Source: Cytophagales bacterium
GTDB taxonomy: Bacteria > Bacteroidota > Bacteroidia > Cytophagales > Cyclobacteriaceae
DNA: 64,000 bases
Assembly: GCA_022360015.1 (NCBI GenBank)
Contig: JAKSDQ010000052.1
Span: forward strand, 62,001 to 126,000
Reading direction: 5' to 3'
Part shown: positions 10,191 to 20,173 of the stretch, in pieces
Layout: every line of letters begins with the position of its first letter
Numbering within the stretch: the first letter of the stretch is position 1
The notes under the pieces: generated by a model
Database searches by the model: none
What the model saw: the letters and a program-made list of their open reading frames with translations, nothing else
What the model was told of the DNA's origin: nothing
Program-made: the position numbers and the translations under genes

Positions 10191-11087
10191 TCAATATAGT
10201 TCGTCTAGAGATAGTTTTAAATATTTATTGATAGCCAGAAGCGTACTGAAATAACCCACCACTGCCCCGAATAGGATTAAAATAGCATACAATATAACAA
10301 TTCTTTCTTGAATTTGTAATATTTTTAACGCTTCAACCTTGTTATTCGCATAATTAATAAACAAAAACAATAGTAAGCTTGCTAAAATGCCTGAAAGCAT
10401 ACCATGTAATATTGCCCTCAAAAGAAATGGTTTTCTTATAAAGCGGCTCTTCGCCCCGACCAACTGCATACTTCTTATGAGAAACCTTTGGGAAAAAAGT
10501 GCCAGTTTAATGGTATTGTTAATGAGTATGGCTGAGATTATCAACAAAAGCGCCGCGAAGATAATCAGAAAAAAGCTGATTTTGACAACATTTTCGTTGA
10601 CAGAATTAATAACGCTTTTTACATAGCTTACCTCGAAAACTCCCGGAATCGCCTCAATATCTTTCTTTAACGATACCATTTTTTCCTCTCCCTGAAATTC
10701 AGGTGAAACTTTCAAAACATAGGCATCTCTTAGGGGGTTATCATCCAGAATCGCGAGAAAGTCTTCCCCGGTTTCACCGATCAGTTTTTTTGCCGCCTCA
10801 TCTTTGGTAATAAAACTTATTTGTGGCGATTGACCGGATTTTAATACGTACTCTTTGGAGGACAATGTTTTATTGATGATAATTCTCTCGTTTTCAGTAA
10901 TATGCCTGTCCAGATACACCTGCACCTCAATATTTTCTTTGAAGTATTCGGTTAATTTATTGGTGTGAATTAAAAGCCAACCGAATAGGCCGATTACAAA
11001 TAATGTAAGCGAAATACTGAATATGACACTCACAAAAGGGTAGCTACCCAGTCTTTTTTTTCTTCGAGGTTTTACTGATTTGGACAT
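10191..11087 (-). CDS. ftsX: Cell-division permease FtsX
   Basis: Four-TM FtsX architecture; KLTEYFKENIEVQVYLDRHITENE; QLVGAKSRFIRKPFLLRAILHGMLSG. Confidence 0.9.
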   Translation of the reverse strand: MSKSVKPRRKKRLGSYPFVSVIFSISLTLFVIGLFGWLLIHTNKLTEYFKENIEVQVYLDRHITENERIIINKTLSSKEYVLKSGQSPQISFITKDEAAKKLIGETGEDFLAILDDNPLRDAYVLKVSPEFQGEEKMVSLKKDIEAIPGVFEVSYVKSVINSVNENVVKISFFLIIFAALLLIISAILINNTIKLALFSQRFLIRSMQLVGAKSRFIRKPFLLRAILHGMLSGILASLLLFLFINYANNKVEALKILQIQERIVILYAILILFGAVVGYFSTLLAINKYLKLSLDELY

Positions 11088-11189
11088 GTTAAAAGTAATT
11101 CTTCAAATTTAACAATAAATTTAAAACCTGGATATGCTGGTATACCTAAAGTTCAATAAAATCGAAAACAGCGGCTGTTCGATCCCAAT

Positions 11190-11214
11190 AAAAAAGGCCA
11201 TCTAACAGATGGCC
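11190..11214 (-). terminator. Intrinsic terminator after the ECF sigma/anti-sigma operon
   Basis: GGCCATCT-aac-AGATGGCC perfect 8-bp stem at 11196-11214, followed on the minus strand by TTTTT. Confidence 0.85.
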
Positions 11215-11238
11215 CTGGGTAGAATATATTGTGAATGT

Positions 11239-12156
11239 TTAATTCTCACGGATCGTTTTTAAATCCCTCATTAGTGCGCTATCCCGAATAGCCTTAAGAG
11301 GGGTGATTTTTTCCTGATTTTGCTGTAGTTCATAGAAGTTATCTCCGTAGAACATATAGATAGAGATACCTGCTGGCGTGTTCAGCTCCAAAATTTCGTA
11401 TTTGTTATTAAACTCACCATATAGATACAACTTGTTATTGTAAAACTGGTAATGGAAAGCATATTTGCGGTGACTCATTTCCACAACCTCTGTTTTGGGC
11501 AGATAAGTTTCAGTAACTTTATTCAGCTTATTTTCAGGAACTTTTATGTTCTCGGAAATTTGTCCCTCGCCTTTATCAAAATCTTCTACTACTTCCGGCA
11601 ATTTGATTTCCGGTTGCCGGGGTTTTTTTATCCCCGGTGATATAACCTCGTGAACTGCACGGTCGGTGATCTTAACATCTTTTTCGGTCTGCTGCTCTGT
11701 TGATGAAGCAGATTTTTCCTCATCTGTCACTTTGGCAATTGGCTCGTTGACCTTTTCAATCAGCACATCAGCTTCCGTTTCTGGAATGACCTCATCTGTT
11801 TTTTCATTTTCAACCACTACTGCGTTTTGATGGACGGCACTGGCTCCTTGATCACCATCGATACCTGAAAAATAGTAAACACCAAATCCCAGTAAAGCCA
11901 TGACCCCGATTCCAGCAGCGATCTTTAAAGCCGTAAAAGTTCCCCCAACCCCAACATCAACCGCATTTAGCGTAGCCTTCAACTCCGCTTGCCTGAAATC
12001 CCTTATTGAATTTACTATGTCGTGCTGCCACTGAAATTCATTTTCCAGGAGAGGGTCCTTCTGTAGTTGATTTTCAAATTCAATGGCTTCCTGATCGGTC
12101 ATTTCACCATTTAAATAAGCGTCAATTAAGTCGAAATAGTTTTTATTCGTATTCAT
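11239..12156 (-). CDS. Membrane-anchored putative anti-sigma factor
   Basis: N-terminal DLIDAYLNGEMTDQEAIEFENQLQKDPLLENEFQWQ (anti-sigma-like), one TM helix, low-complexity periplasmic region; 1 nt after the ECF sigma gene. Confidence 0.7.
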   Translation of the reverse strand: MNTNKNYFDLIDAYLNGEMTDQEAIEFENQLQKDPLLENEFQWQHDIVNSIRDFRQAELKATLNAVDVGVGGTFTALKIAAGIGVMALLGFGVYYFSGIDGDQGASAVHQNAVVVENEKTDEVIPETEADVLIEKVNEPIAKVTDEEKSASSTEQQTEKDVKITDRAVHEVISPGIKKPRQPEIKLPEVVEDFDKGEGQISENIKVPENKLNKVTETYLPKTEVVEMSHRKYAFHYQFYNNKLYLYGEFNNKYEILELNTPAGISIYMFYGDNFYELQQNQEKITPLKAIRDSALMRDLKTIREN

Positions 12157-12157
12157 G

Positions 12158-12697
12158 CTAATCTAAAAAATCACTTGCTGAATATTTTTGCTTCACTAAT
12201 TGGTCTAATCGTTTTTTGCATTTATATTTTTTTGTTTTAGCAGTGTCGGTGTTGGCAAAGTCAAGCTTTTCGGCTATGTCCTGCATCGACATCTTCTCAA
12301 AATAATAATATGTCAAAATCTTTTTGCAGGTATCTCCCAATTCATTGATGCATTCATGAATAATTTTTTCGCGTTCCTCCTTGTCGTTATCCATGTACTG
12401 CGCCTCATCTTTCTCTTCGTGAGATAACCTGTTTTTTCTATCCAATTCCTTTCTCCAAAGATTCAAACAAACACTGTATAAATAGGTACTGATCCGGGAG
12501 GTAAGTATTAGTTGTCCCCCAATTACTTTTTGCCAGAAAACAATCAGGGCATCCTGATATATATCCTTGGCTTCTTCTTCCGAACCATTATTCGAGATGA
12601 CAAGTTTTGTCATCATGCGATAATACTTTTTATAAAGATATTTCAAGGCACTTTCATCTCCCTTGGCGATCTTATCAAGAATCTCCCTGTCCTTCAT
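12158..12697 (-). CDS. ECF-type RNA polymerase sigma-70 factor
   Basis: Region 2 (ALKYLYKKYYRMMTKLVISNNGSEEEAKDIYQDALIVFWQKV) and region 4 (LGDTCKKILTYYYFEKMSMQDIAEKLDFANTDTAKTKKYKCKKRL). Confidence 0.9.
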   Translation of the reverse strand: MKDREILDKIAKGDESALKYLYKKYYRMMTKLVISNNGSEEEAKDIYQDALIVFWQKVIGGQLILTSRISTYLYSVCLNLWRKELDRKNRLSHEEKDEAQYMDNDKEEREKIIHECINELGDTCKKILTYYYFEKMSMQDIAEKLDFANTDTAKTKKYKCKKRLDQLVKQKYSASDFLD

Positions 12698-12975
12698 AAA
12701 AAAGCAACGCTTTAAACTTTAATACTATTTAAACTTGAAAAGTAACCGGTGGAATCACAGTATTTGGTTTTAAAATAATATGATTCGTCTTTTTTAGATT
12801 TGTCCCAGCAACAATCTAATACTCATTCAATCAGCAAATTACTTAATTTGTCTTATATAAGTAAAACATCGCTTGTTTTTTTTGATTGCCCGGGAATCCG
12901 TTAATGTCATGTATCAGGGATAAAGTTAAGAAATTGAAGCCAAATTCTGAAAAAAGTTGATTTTATCACTTTTTC

Positions 12976-14541
12976 TTAGCTGGGTTCTCCACTAAAATTT
13001 TTGGGCTCAACCAATATTACTTTCTCTTTTTCCACTTTAACCTGACCCGGAGAAAGCGACTTAGGCTTTCTGACATACTTTTTTAATGTATAAATTACAG
13101 GGCATAAACTATCATTTTTTCTCTTGGAATAAAAGGCGGCCAATTCTGCGGCTTTCTCAATCAGCTCCTTTGGGAATTCTTTTCCGGGCCGATTTTTCAC
13201 GACCACATGCGATCCGCTTACATCCTTTGCATGAAGCCATAAATCTTCTTTTTTGGCTACTTTTTGTGTAAGTATGTCATTGCTTCCGGCACTTTTCCCA
13301 ACCAGTATTTCATAATTCATGAAGTCGAATTTTTTATATGGGAGGGATTTTTGCTGTCCCGGCCCTGCTGTGGCGGTACTGCCTTTACCGGCTATTTTCC
13401 TCAGTGTTTTAATATCTCCGGCATTTTCGATAGCGGCAATCTGGTTTTCCAGTTGGTGTAAGTCTTGCTTTCTTGTCTTCAGATTGGTATTGAGCGCGTC
13501 AATTTCAAGCTTCCGGTTTTTTGCTTTACGGTAATAGTTTTCGGCATTTTTTTGGGGTGAAAGTCCCTTTTTTAACTTTATGTCAACTTCTTTGTCATGA
13601 TAAAAATCATACAAAGTTACCTGAGAGGTGTTGGGAGAAATCTGGTGCAGGTTGGCCATAATGATGTTGGCTATTTCTTCATTTTTTCTTCCTGCCCTGA
13701 TACTGTCGAGTTTCGATTGCGTTTTTTGAATATAATTTTCGGTCTTACGCTTTGCACTTTGTAGTGTTTTAAGAACGCCGGATTTTTCCTTATTGAACTG
13801 GTTTTCTTTTATGTAGGTGTAATAAAACTGCGTAACGGCCTCCACCGGATCATGATAACTTTGCAAAACCCGACCGATTTTTACCAGGGAGAAGACTATT
13901 TTTCCCTGGTAATTTATCATATAGTAATTGGGGGAATTGAGCTGTTCGAGCAATGACCGGATCATTTGCCATTGCTCTTTTAAGCTTTTTTGTGCATAAT
14001 TCTGCTGATCCAGATAGGTTTTTACCACCTTGCCAAAGGTGGGGAATAAGCGGGAAAAATTTCCGCCGGTCTCTTCAAAATGTTGCCATTCCTGATTCAG
14101 CTCACGGTCCAGATGTCTCAGATCTATTTCTTTATCTTTTATCAGATTATTTTTAAACAGCGATATCAGTTTGTCACCGTGAAATAACAAAATGTTGGAC
14201 CTGTTACCATGCATCTTGAAAAGCAGGCTTACTTCATCTTCCAGGTGTATGATGAAAGACCGTTCGTTTAAAGACTGGTCGATGCTTCTGAATCCTTTAT
14301 TGAGAGCCGAAGGGAATATGTTAATACTGTTTCTTTTGGTACGATGGAATTGATCATGAAAAGACAGGCAACAAAAATCGGCACTTAGTGTAGCTTTCAG
14401 GTATATACCGAATTCCGGTTTGCTGAAACCCATGATGAGCTCGTCTTTTTGCTGGCTAAAGCATACGGTCAATTGGGTGCCTTGCAATAATTGCCCTAAT
14501 TTGCCGGTCAATTGCCTTAGAAAGTAATAATTGTTTTGCAT
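12976..14541 (-). CDS. NFACT-domain protein (RqcH/Rqc2/FbpA-like)
   Basis: N-terminal NFACT-like region, coiled coil, and C-terminal NFACT-R signature YEILVGKSAGSNDILTQKVAKKEDLWLHAKDVSGSHVVVKNRPGKEFPKELIEKAAELAAFYSKRKNDS. Confidence 0.9.
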   Translation of the reverse strand: MQNNYYFLRQLTGKLGQLLQGTQLTVCFSQQKDELIMGFSKPEFGIYLKATLSADFCCLSFHDQFHRTKRNSINIFPSALNKGFRSIDQSLNERSFIIHLEDEVSLLFKMHGNRSNILLFHGDKLISLFKNNLIKDKEIDLRHLDRELNQEWQHFEETGGNFSRLFPTFGKVVKTYLDQQNYAQKSLKEQWQMIRSLLEQLNSPNYYMINYQGKIVFSLVKIGRVLQSYHDPVEAVTQFYYTYIKENQFNKEKSGVLKTLQSAKRKTENYIQKTQSKLDSIRAGRKNEEIANIIMANLHQISPNTSQVTLYDFYHDKEVDIKLKKGLSPQKNAENYYRKAKNRKLEIDALNTNLKTRKQDLHQLENQIAAIENAGDIKTLRKIAGKGSTATAGPGQQKSLPYKKFDFMNYEILVGKSAGSNDILTQKVAKKEDLWLHAKDVSGSHVVVKNRPGKEFPKELIEKAAELAAFYSKRKNDSLCPVIYTLKKYVRKPKSLSPGQVKVEKEKVILVEPKNFSGEPS

Positions 14542-14543
14542 GT

Positions 14544-15305
14544 TTAAATGCTGATCTTCATGCCATCCCAGGCTAATTGAACACGTTCGGGCAATTTCGT
14601 GGAAACCTTTTGGTGGCGTCCCAACTTATGGCTGATATGTGTGAAATACGCCAATTCCGGATCGATTTTTTCTACCATATATAAAGCTTCCTCCAGGTTA
14701 AAATGGGATATATGCGGATCAATTTGTAATGCATTCAGAACCAAAACCTTGCTTCCCCTGACTTTTTCTATTTGCTCCTCGCTGATGTAATTAGCGTCGG
14801 TGATGTACGTAAAATCATTTATACGGAAGCCTAACACCGGAAGTTTGTAATGCATGACTTCTATTGGCCGGATCTCGATGTCACCAATCTTAAAAGGGTG
14901 GTGGTCTATTTCGTTTACCTGTACCCTTGGAACCCCCGGGTACTTCACCGGCTCAAAGACATAGGAAAACTCCTGTTTTAACTGTTTTATGACGCTTTGT
15001 GTACCATAAATAGGCATGTCCATCTTTTGTTTAAAATTAAAAGACCTTACATCATCCATACCTGCGGTATGATCTTTATGCTGATGCGTGAAAAGTAATG
15101 CGTCCAACCTTTCGATCCTTTCCCTGAGCACTTGTTGCCTGAAGTCGGGACCACTGTCAACAATGATGCTTTTACCCTGAATCTGGATATGAATGGAAGT
15201 CCGAAGTCTTTTATCCCGGTAATCAAGTGAACTGCAGACTTCACAATGACAGCCAATGACCGGAATCCCCTGAGAAGTACCGGTGCCTAAAAAAGTTACA
15301 GTCAA
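14544..15305 (-). CDS. MBL-fold metallohydrolase (PhnP/RNase Z-like)
   Basis: VTFLGTGTSQGIPVIGCHCEVC; IIVDSGPDFRQQ; LLFTHQHKDHTAGMDDVR; YFTHISHKLG. Confidence 0.92.
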   Translation of the reverse strand: MTVTFLGTGTSQGIPVIGCHCEVCSSLDYRDKRLRTSIHIQIQGKSIIVDSGPDFRQQVLRERIERLDALLFTHQHKDHTAGMDDVRSFNFKQKMDMPIYGTQSVIKQLKQEFSYVFEPVKYPGVPRVQVNEIDHHPFKIGDIEIRPIEVMHYKLPVLGFRINDFTYITDANYISEEQIEKVRGSKVLVLNALQIDPHISHFNLEEALYMVEKIDPELAYFTHISHKLGRHQKVSTKLPERVQLAWDGMKISI

Positions 15306-15577
15306 ATTTCAAGTTCGGTTTGTGAAAGTTCAAGAAAAAGCTTTTTGTTTTTGTCACTGAGGCCCGCAGCATCGATCTCTATGGATTTTAGAATTTCGAG
15401 CAGGCAGTTGATTTTACCTTCGGTGGTAAAATACTTGTTTACCACTGCTAGCTTCTGGTGGTTTAAAACACAATAACCGGCCTTAAAATTTCCCTTTTCA
15501 TACCTCAGCACATAGTCGGATTCTGCAAAAATATCTTCCAGTTTATGCAAAAAATGATTAGTGAATTTAATGTTCAT
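15302..15577 (-). CDS. Conserved hypothetical protein
   Basis: 91-aa ORF overlapping its neighbours by 4 nt on each side (ATGA-type coupling). Confidence 0.7.
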   Translation of the reverse strand: MNIKFTNHFLHKLEDIFAESDYVLRYEKGNFKAGYCVLNHQKLAVVNKYFTTEGKINCLLEILKSIEIDAAGLSDKNKKLFLELSQTELEI

Positions 15578-15954
15578 TGCTCAGAATATCTTTTTACTGT
15601 TTCTACCAATTTATCAAAATTCAGGGGTTTGGGTAGATAGTCATTGAAACCTGCGCCTTTAAAGTCTTCCATGGTGTAATTTTTTGCATTTCCCGATATG
15701 GCAATAATCGGTATCCGGGATTTGTCCGGGTTAGAGAGGTTTCTGATTTCCCGGGCACACTCCATACCATCCATCACCGGCATATTTATATCCATCAAAA
15801 TAACATCAAAGTCTTCACTTTGAATTTTGTCCAAAACTTGTTTTCCATTTTTCACAGCAGATATTTCAAAACTTTGAAACTGTAATATTTTTTTTGTAAG
15901 GTTTTGAATGACTGAGCTATCTTCTGCTACTAGTACTTTCCTTGTTTCTGACAT
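15574..15954 (-). CDS. Stand-alone receiver-domain response regulator
   Basis: KVLVAEDSSVIQNLTKKIL; DVILMDINMPVMDGMECAREI; PIIAISGNA; LPKPLNFDKL. Confidence 0.92.
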   Translation of the reverse strand: MSETRKVLVAEDSSVIQNLTKKILQFQSFEISAVKNGKQVLDKIQSEDFDVILMDINMPVMDGMECAREIRNLSNPDKSRIPIIAISGNAKNYTMEDFKGAGFNDYLPKPLNFDKLVETVKRYSEQ

Positions 15955-18900
15955 GGTTAATATTATTTAGTATATTCTTGTAGTTTAACCTGTAAGTTGC
16001 AAACTGCTCCATCAACACGGCGATTTGCTCCTTCGCATTTACATATTGTTGTGTTTTAAAATTACTCTCAATTTTGGAGGCTGATTCATGCATTTTGGCG
16101 ATTCCAAGGGTGCCTGCATTTCCTTTAATGGTATGCAATATACTTAAAATCTCTGTATAGTTTTTGTTTTTCAAAGCTTTCGTCAGATCCTCGAACTGCT
16201 GTGAGGCCTCTTTTTCGAAATCCTCATAGACTTTGTCAAGTGTTTCTTTACCTCCATATTTTATCAATTGAGACATTACTTCTTCATCGATAATGGTATT
16301 TTCATTAACTTTCAGGCTGGTTGTTTCTTCACATTCTTTTTCTGAAGACACCCTGCTTTTTTTAAAGCCATCCTTTAACACCATTTCTTTTACTTTGTCA
16401 ATCAGATTATGTGCTTTCAGGGGTTTAGGAATGTAGTCATCCAGCCCTTCCTTTAAAAACCGTTCCCTGTCTTCTTTCATGGAATAGGCCGTCATGGCAA
16501 CAATAGGAGGGTGATCTTTCATAGCCAGCTTTTTTATTTCCCTGGTAGCGGAAATTCCATCCATTTCCGGCATTTGGATGTCCATAAAAACTACCTCGTA
16601 CGATTTTCTTTTAATCAGATCGATAGCATCCGGCCCGCTGTTGGCCGTATCTACCTTACAACCTGCTTTTCGCAGAATCTGGCTGGCCACCTGGCGATTG
16701 ATCTGGTTGTCATCGACGACTAGTATCCTGGGGGTCACTTTTTCAAACTCCCTGTTCAGAACCGGATCGACTTTCTTTTTGCTATCCTGTTGAAAGGCCG
16801 TTTTGGTACTTTTTTCTGCCCGGAAGGTGAACCAAAAGGTACTGCCAAACCCAGGGGTGCTATAGACGCCTATTTCACCCCCCATCAATTGGGTCAATTC
16901 TTTGGAAATGGCCAAACCAAGCCCGGTGCCTCCATATGACTTTGTTGACGAGTTGTCCAACTGACTGAAATTGTTGAATAATTTGTCGATATTTTCTTTT
17001 GAAATGCCAATTCCGGAGTCCCTGATTTCGGCTTTGATCAAGACGGATTTTTTTTCATTGGCTGACAACTTTAAATCGATATTGATAGCCCCACCACCTT
17101 TGGTAAACTTGATGGCGTTGGAGATCAGGTTGGAAAATACCTGCAACAATCTGATCTCATCCACTTTTAAATAGGTTGGTATTCTCTCGTCGATGTGATA
17201 AAACAAATTGATATTTTTTGCCAGTGCCTGCTGGGAAAACAGTGCGTATAATTTTTCAAGGGTATCGATTAAAAAAATGGTGCTGATTTTCAACTTCATC
17301 TTGCCGGCTTCAATCTTAGAAAGATCCAGAATGCTGTTCAGAATGCTTAAAAGGGTTTCTGACGATTTTTTAATGATTTGAACATATTCTTTTTGCTCGT
17401 TGGCCAATTCGGTACTGGCCAGGAGGTCGATCATGCCTATAATCCCGTTCATGGGAGTTCTGATTTCATGGCTCATATTGGCCAGAAACGTTTCTTTCAC
17501 TTTTAAAGACCTTTCGGCAATTTCTTTGGCATGTAACAGATCGAGGTTGGCTTTCTTGAGTTTTGTAATGTCCCTCGCCACCCCTTCGATTTCGACAGGT
17601 TGGTTTTGTTCATTATATACCAGCCTAACGTTACAAATACATTGCAGTATATTTCCTTTTTTGGTAATTACCGAAGCTTCGAAGTTACGCACGCTTTTTC
17701 GTTTCACCAACTGCCTGACAAGATCCTTGGTTTTTGTGTTGTACAGATAATAATCTGTTATGTTCATACCCAGCACCTCTTCTTCGGAATACCCCACTAA
17801 CTCATTGATGGAGGGGCTGACGATGGTGATTTCGCCATTGACTTTACACCGGAAATAGATGTCCTGGAAAGATTCAAATATATGCCTGAATTTTTTTTCG
17901 CTTCTTAATAAGGCGAGCTCGGCCTGTTTCCTGTCAATGGCAATGGCGACCTGTCCCGAAATAAAGTCCAGCAGATCCAGGTCCTTGAAATCATATTTTA
18001 CGCGTTCGTCATAAGACTGAATAGCAATTAAACCGATACTTTTATTCTCCAGCCTTAAAGGCACCCCCAGCCAAATATTGGGTATTTTACCTTCATGGGT
18101 AATGACCTTCTCACGGATCAGTGCCCTGATATCGGTTTTATGTAGAAACAAAGGCCTGTTGTATTTAATGGCGTATTCGGTGATACGCTTACCTACCGGC
18201 CGCCTGATAGAGCCAGGGTCACCCGGGTAATATTCGTCAACGAAATAGGGAAAATTGACTTTTGCATCACCGGATTGATAAAGGGAAATATAAAAATTAT
18301 TTGCCGGTATTACTTTGGCCAGCTCGCCATGAATATTTTTGAAGAGTTCGTTTAGATCCTGGCTTTGCGAGGTGAGGTTAGCGATACTGTAATAAAGATT
18401 CTGTGCTTTTTCGGCCCTTACCCGTTCGGTAATGTCATGAAATATTCCCCTGTATTCTATTTCTTCTTCCCCGATAATACTGCAATTGACACTTCCCGAA
18501 AGAAAGATGCTGCGTCTGTCTTTCGATAGAAAAACCGTTTCAATTTTTTCTATATCTTCACCTGTAGCTATGAGCCGTAAATTTTCAAGCGTAGCCGATT
18601 TGTAGATAGGATGAATGACATCCATGAATTTTATTTGCCGGATTTCCTCATCCGAGTAGCCCAGCTTTTCTTTCCAGGCAAGGTTTACAAGCAGAAAATC
18701 GCCGGCGTGGTTAAAAACCTGGATCAGGTCGTTGGAGTTATCAAACAGTTCTTTTAGCTGGGCGTTGGTTTTATCCAGGGCCTTTTTGACTTTGACTTTC
18801 TCTGAAATGTCCTCGCCGATAATTGTCATTCCGGAAATCTGACCTTTTTCATTGTTCAGGATCATGGAGTTGAACCGCACTTCCACCAATTCACCGGAGG

Positions 18901-20008
18901 CGGTTTTTACAAAGGTCTCCAGGTTATTGGAAAACCCGCCACTTTCAATGAAGTTGCCGAAATCAGGTTTTTCTCCCTGGCTCTTTTCTGCCGGTACAAC
19001 GACCATGTCAAACAGGTTTTTGTTGACTATTTTGGATTTTGAAATGCCGATTAACTTATTTAAGGCTTCATTGCAAAAAGTTATATCTCCTTTATTGTCA
19101 ACAGTAACAGCCAGAATGTTAGCCTTTTTGAGGGAAGAGTGCAGCCTTTTTTCTGATTCTGCCAGGGCCAGTTTACGGCTTTCTGCCTCCTCGAGCCTTT
19201 TTCTGTCCGATATGTCGACCGTTGCGGAAATGTAGCCGGCAAATTTGCCATCTTCATCAAAATGCGGAATGCCGGTATCCTGTACCCACCGGTAAGCCCC
19301 ATCAAACCTTTTAAGCCGGTAAATAACCTGATATTTTTGTCTTCTTTTGAAAGCCAGATCAATTTGAGAAAGAATTGTGTCGACCTCTTTGCTGTAAATA
19401 CCTTCAATCCATCCATTATTTTGCTGTTCCTTTTCGGTTTTACCTGTAAAGTCGAGCCATTGCTTGCTGAAATAGTAAAAATAATTGTTAGGGGTGGTCA
19501 TCCGTAGCAGCACAGGGGCATTATCTGCCAGTGTTTTAAACTTTGATTCTCCCTCTTTCAAGGTTTTTAAGGCCACTTTTTTGCGGCTAAGATCCTTTAT
19601 TTTTGCTATCAGAAAGATTTTCCCGCCAATTGTCATCTCATCGAGCACAGTGCGTGCATAAAAAACATCACTTTCGGATCTTACAAATTGCCAGTCGAAT
19701 ATCTGCCGCTCACCCCTCAGGGCAGACTCCATGAATATTTGGCTCTTCTGCACGGATTCAACCCCATCAGGTTGCACTTTGGGTGAAAAATCAAATATAT
19801 TCCGGTTGATCAGTTCAGCTTTGGTTCTTTTAAAAATACGCGTACTTTTTTTGTTGCAGTCCACAATGCCCATACCCTCGAGAATCAATACGGCATCATT
19901 CGCTGACTGAAATACCTTCTCGAATTTTTTCTCTGCCCGCTCTACTTCTTTTTTAAGCCGCTGAATTTCTTGTATTAATTCATCTGTAGTTTTTGACTGA
20001 TTATTCAT
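15917..20008 (-). CDS. Multi-PAS/GAF hybrid histidine kinase with receiver and C-terminal HPt domain
   Basis: Several PAS/PAC segments, a GAF-like segment, HisKA (FLANMSHEIRTPMNGIIGMIDLL), HATPase (ISNAIKFTKGGG; IRDSGIGISKENIDKLFNNFSQ; YGGTGLGLAISKEL), REC (ILVVDDNQINRQVA; VVFMDIQMPEMDG), HPt (LHTIKGNAGTLGIAKMHESA). Confidence 0.95.
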   Translation of the reverse strand: MNNQSKTTDELIQEIQRLKKEVERAEKKFEKVFQSANDAVLILEGMGIVDCNKKSTRIFKRTKAELINRNIFDFSPKVQPDGVESVQKSQIFMESALRGERQIFDWQFVRSESDVFYARTVLDEMTIGGKIFLIAKIKDLSRKKVALKTLKEGESKFKTLADNAPVLLRMTTPNNYFYYFSKQWLDFTGKTEKEQQNNGWIEGIYSKEVDTILSQIDLAFKRRQKYQVIYRLKRFDGAYRWVQDTGIPHFDEDGKFAGYISATVDISDRKRLEEAESRKLALAESEKRLHSSLKKANILAVTVDNKGDITFCNEALNKLIGISKSKIVNKNLFDMVVVPAEKSQGEKPDFGNFIESGGFSNNLETFVKTASGELVEVRFNSMILNNEKGQISGMTIIGEDISEKVKVKKALDKTNAQLKELFDNSNDLIQVFNHAGDFLLVNLAWKEKLGYSDEEIRQIKFMDVIHPIYKSATLENLRLIATGEDIEKIETVFLSKDRRSIFLSGSVNCSIIGEEEIEYRGIFHDITERVRAEKAQNLYYSIANLTSQSQDLNELFKNIHGELAKVIPANNFYISLYQSGDAKVNFPYFVDEYYPGDPGSIRRPVGKRITEYAIKYNRPLFLHKTDIRALIREKVITHEGKIPNIWLGVPLRLENKSIGLIAIQSYDERVKYDFKDLDLLDFISGQVAIAIDRKQAELALLRSEKKFRHIFESFQDIYFRCKVNGEITIVSPSINELVGYSEEEVLGMNITDYYLYNTKTKDLVRQLVKRKSVRNFEASVITKKGNILQCICNVRLVYNEQNQPVEIEGVARDITKLKKANLDLLHAKEIAERSLKVKETFLANMSHEIRTPMNGIIGMIDLLASTELANEQKEYVQIIKKSSETLLSILNSILDLSKIEAGKMKLKISTIFLIDTLEKLYALFSQQALAKNINLFYHIDERIPTYLKVDEIRLLQVFSNLISNAIKFTKGGGAINIDLKLSANEKKSVLIKAEIRDSGIGISKENIDKLFNNFSQLDNSSTKSYGGTGLGLAISKELTQLMGGEIGVYSTPGFGSTFWFTFRAEKSTKTAFQQDSKKKVDPVLNREFEKVTPRILVVDDNQINRQVASQILRKAGCKVDTANSGPDAIDLIKRKSYEVVFMDIQMPEMDGISATREIKKLAMKDHPPIVAMTAYSMKEDRERFLKEGLDDYIPKPLKAHNLIDKVKEMVLKDGFKKSRVSSEKECEETTSLKVNENTIIDEEVMSQLIKYGGKETLDKVYEDFEKEASQQFEDLTKALKNKNYTEILSILHTIKGNAGTLGIAKMHESASKIESNFKTQQYVNAKEQIAVLMEQFATYRLNYKNILNNINHVRNKESTSSRR

Positions 20009-20173
20009 GGCAGATCTGATGGTTGCCTTTTAAATTTATGCAAAAATAGCCTATTTATACTGTTTTGTTAAACTTCCTGCGCCTGTATCTCATGTTAAAT
20101 GTACAAATCCTTCTCAATTTTGTCCATATTAAAAATTTGTTTATCTCTGGCAATGATTAATTTTGACGATACT

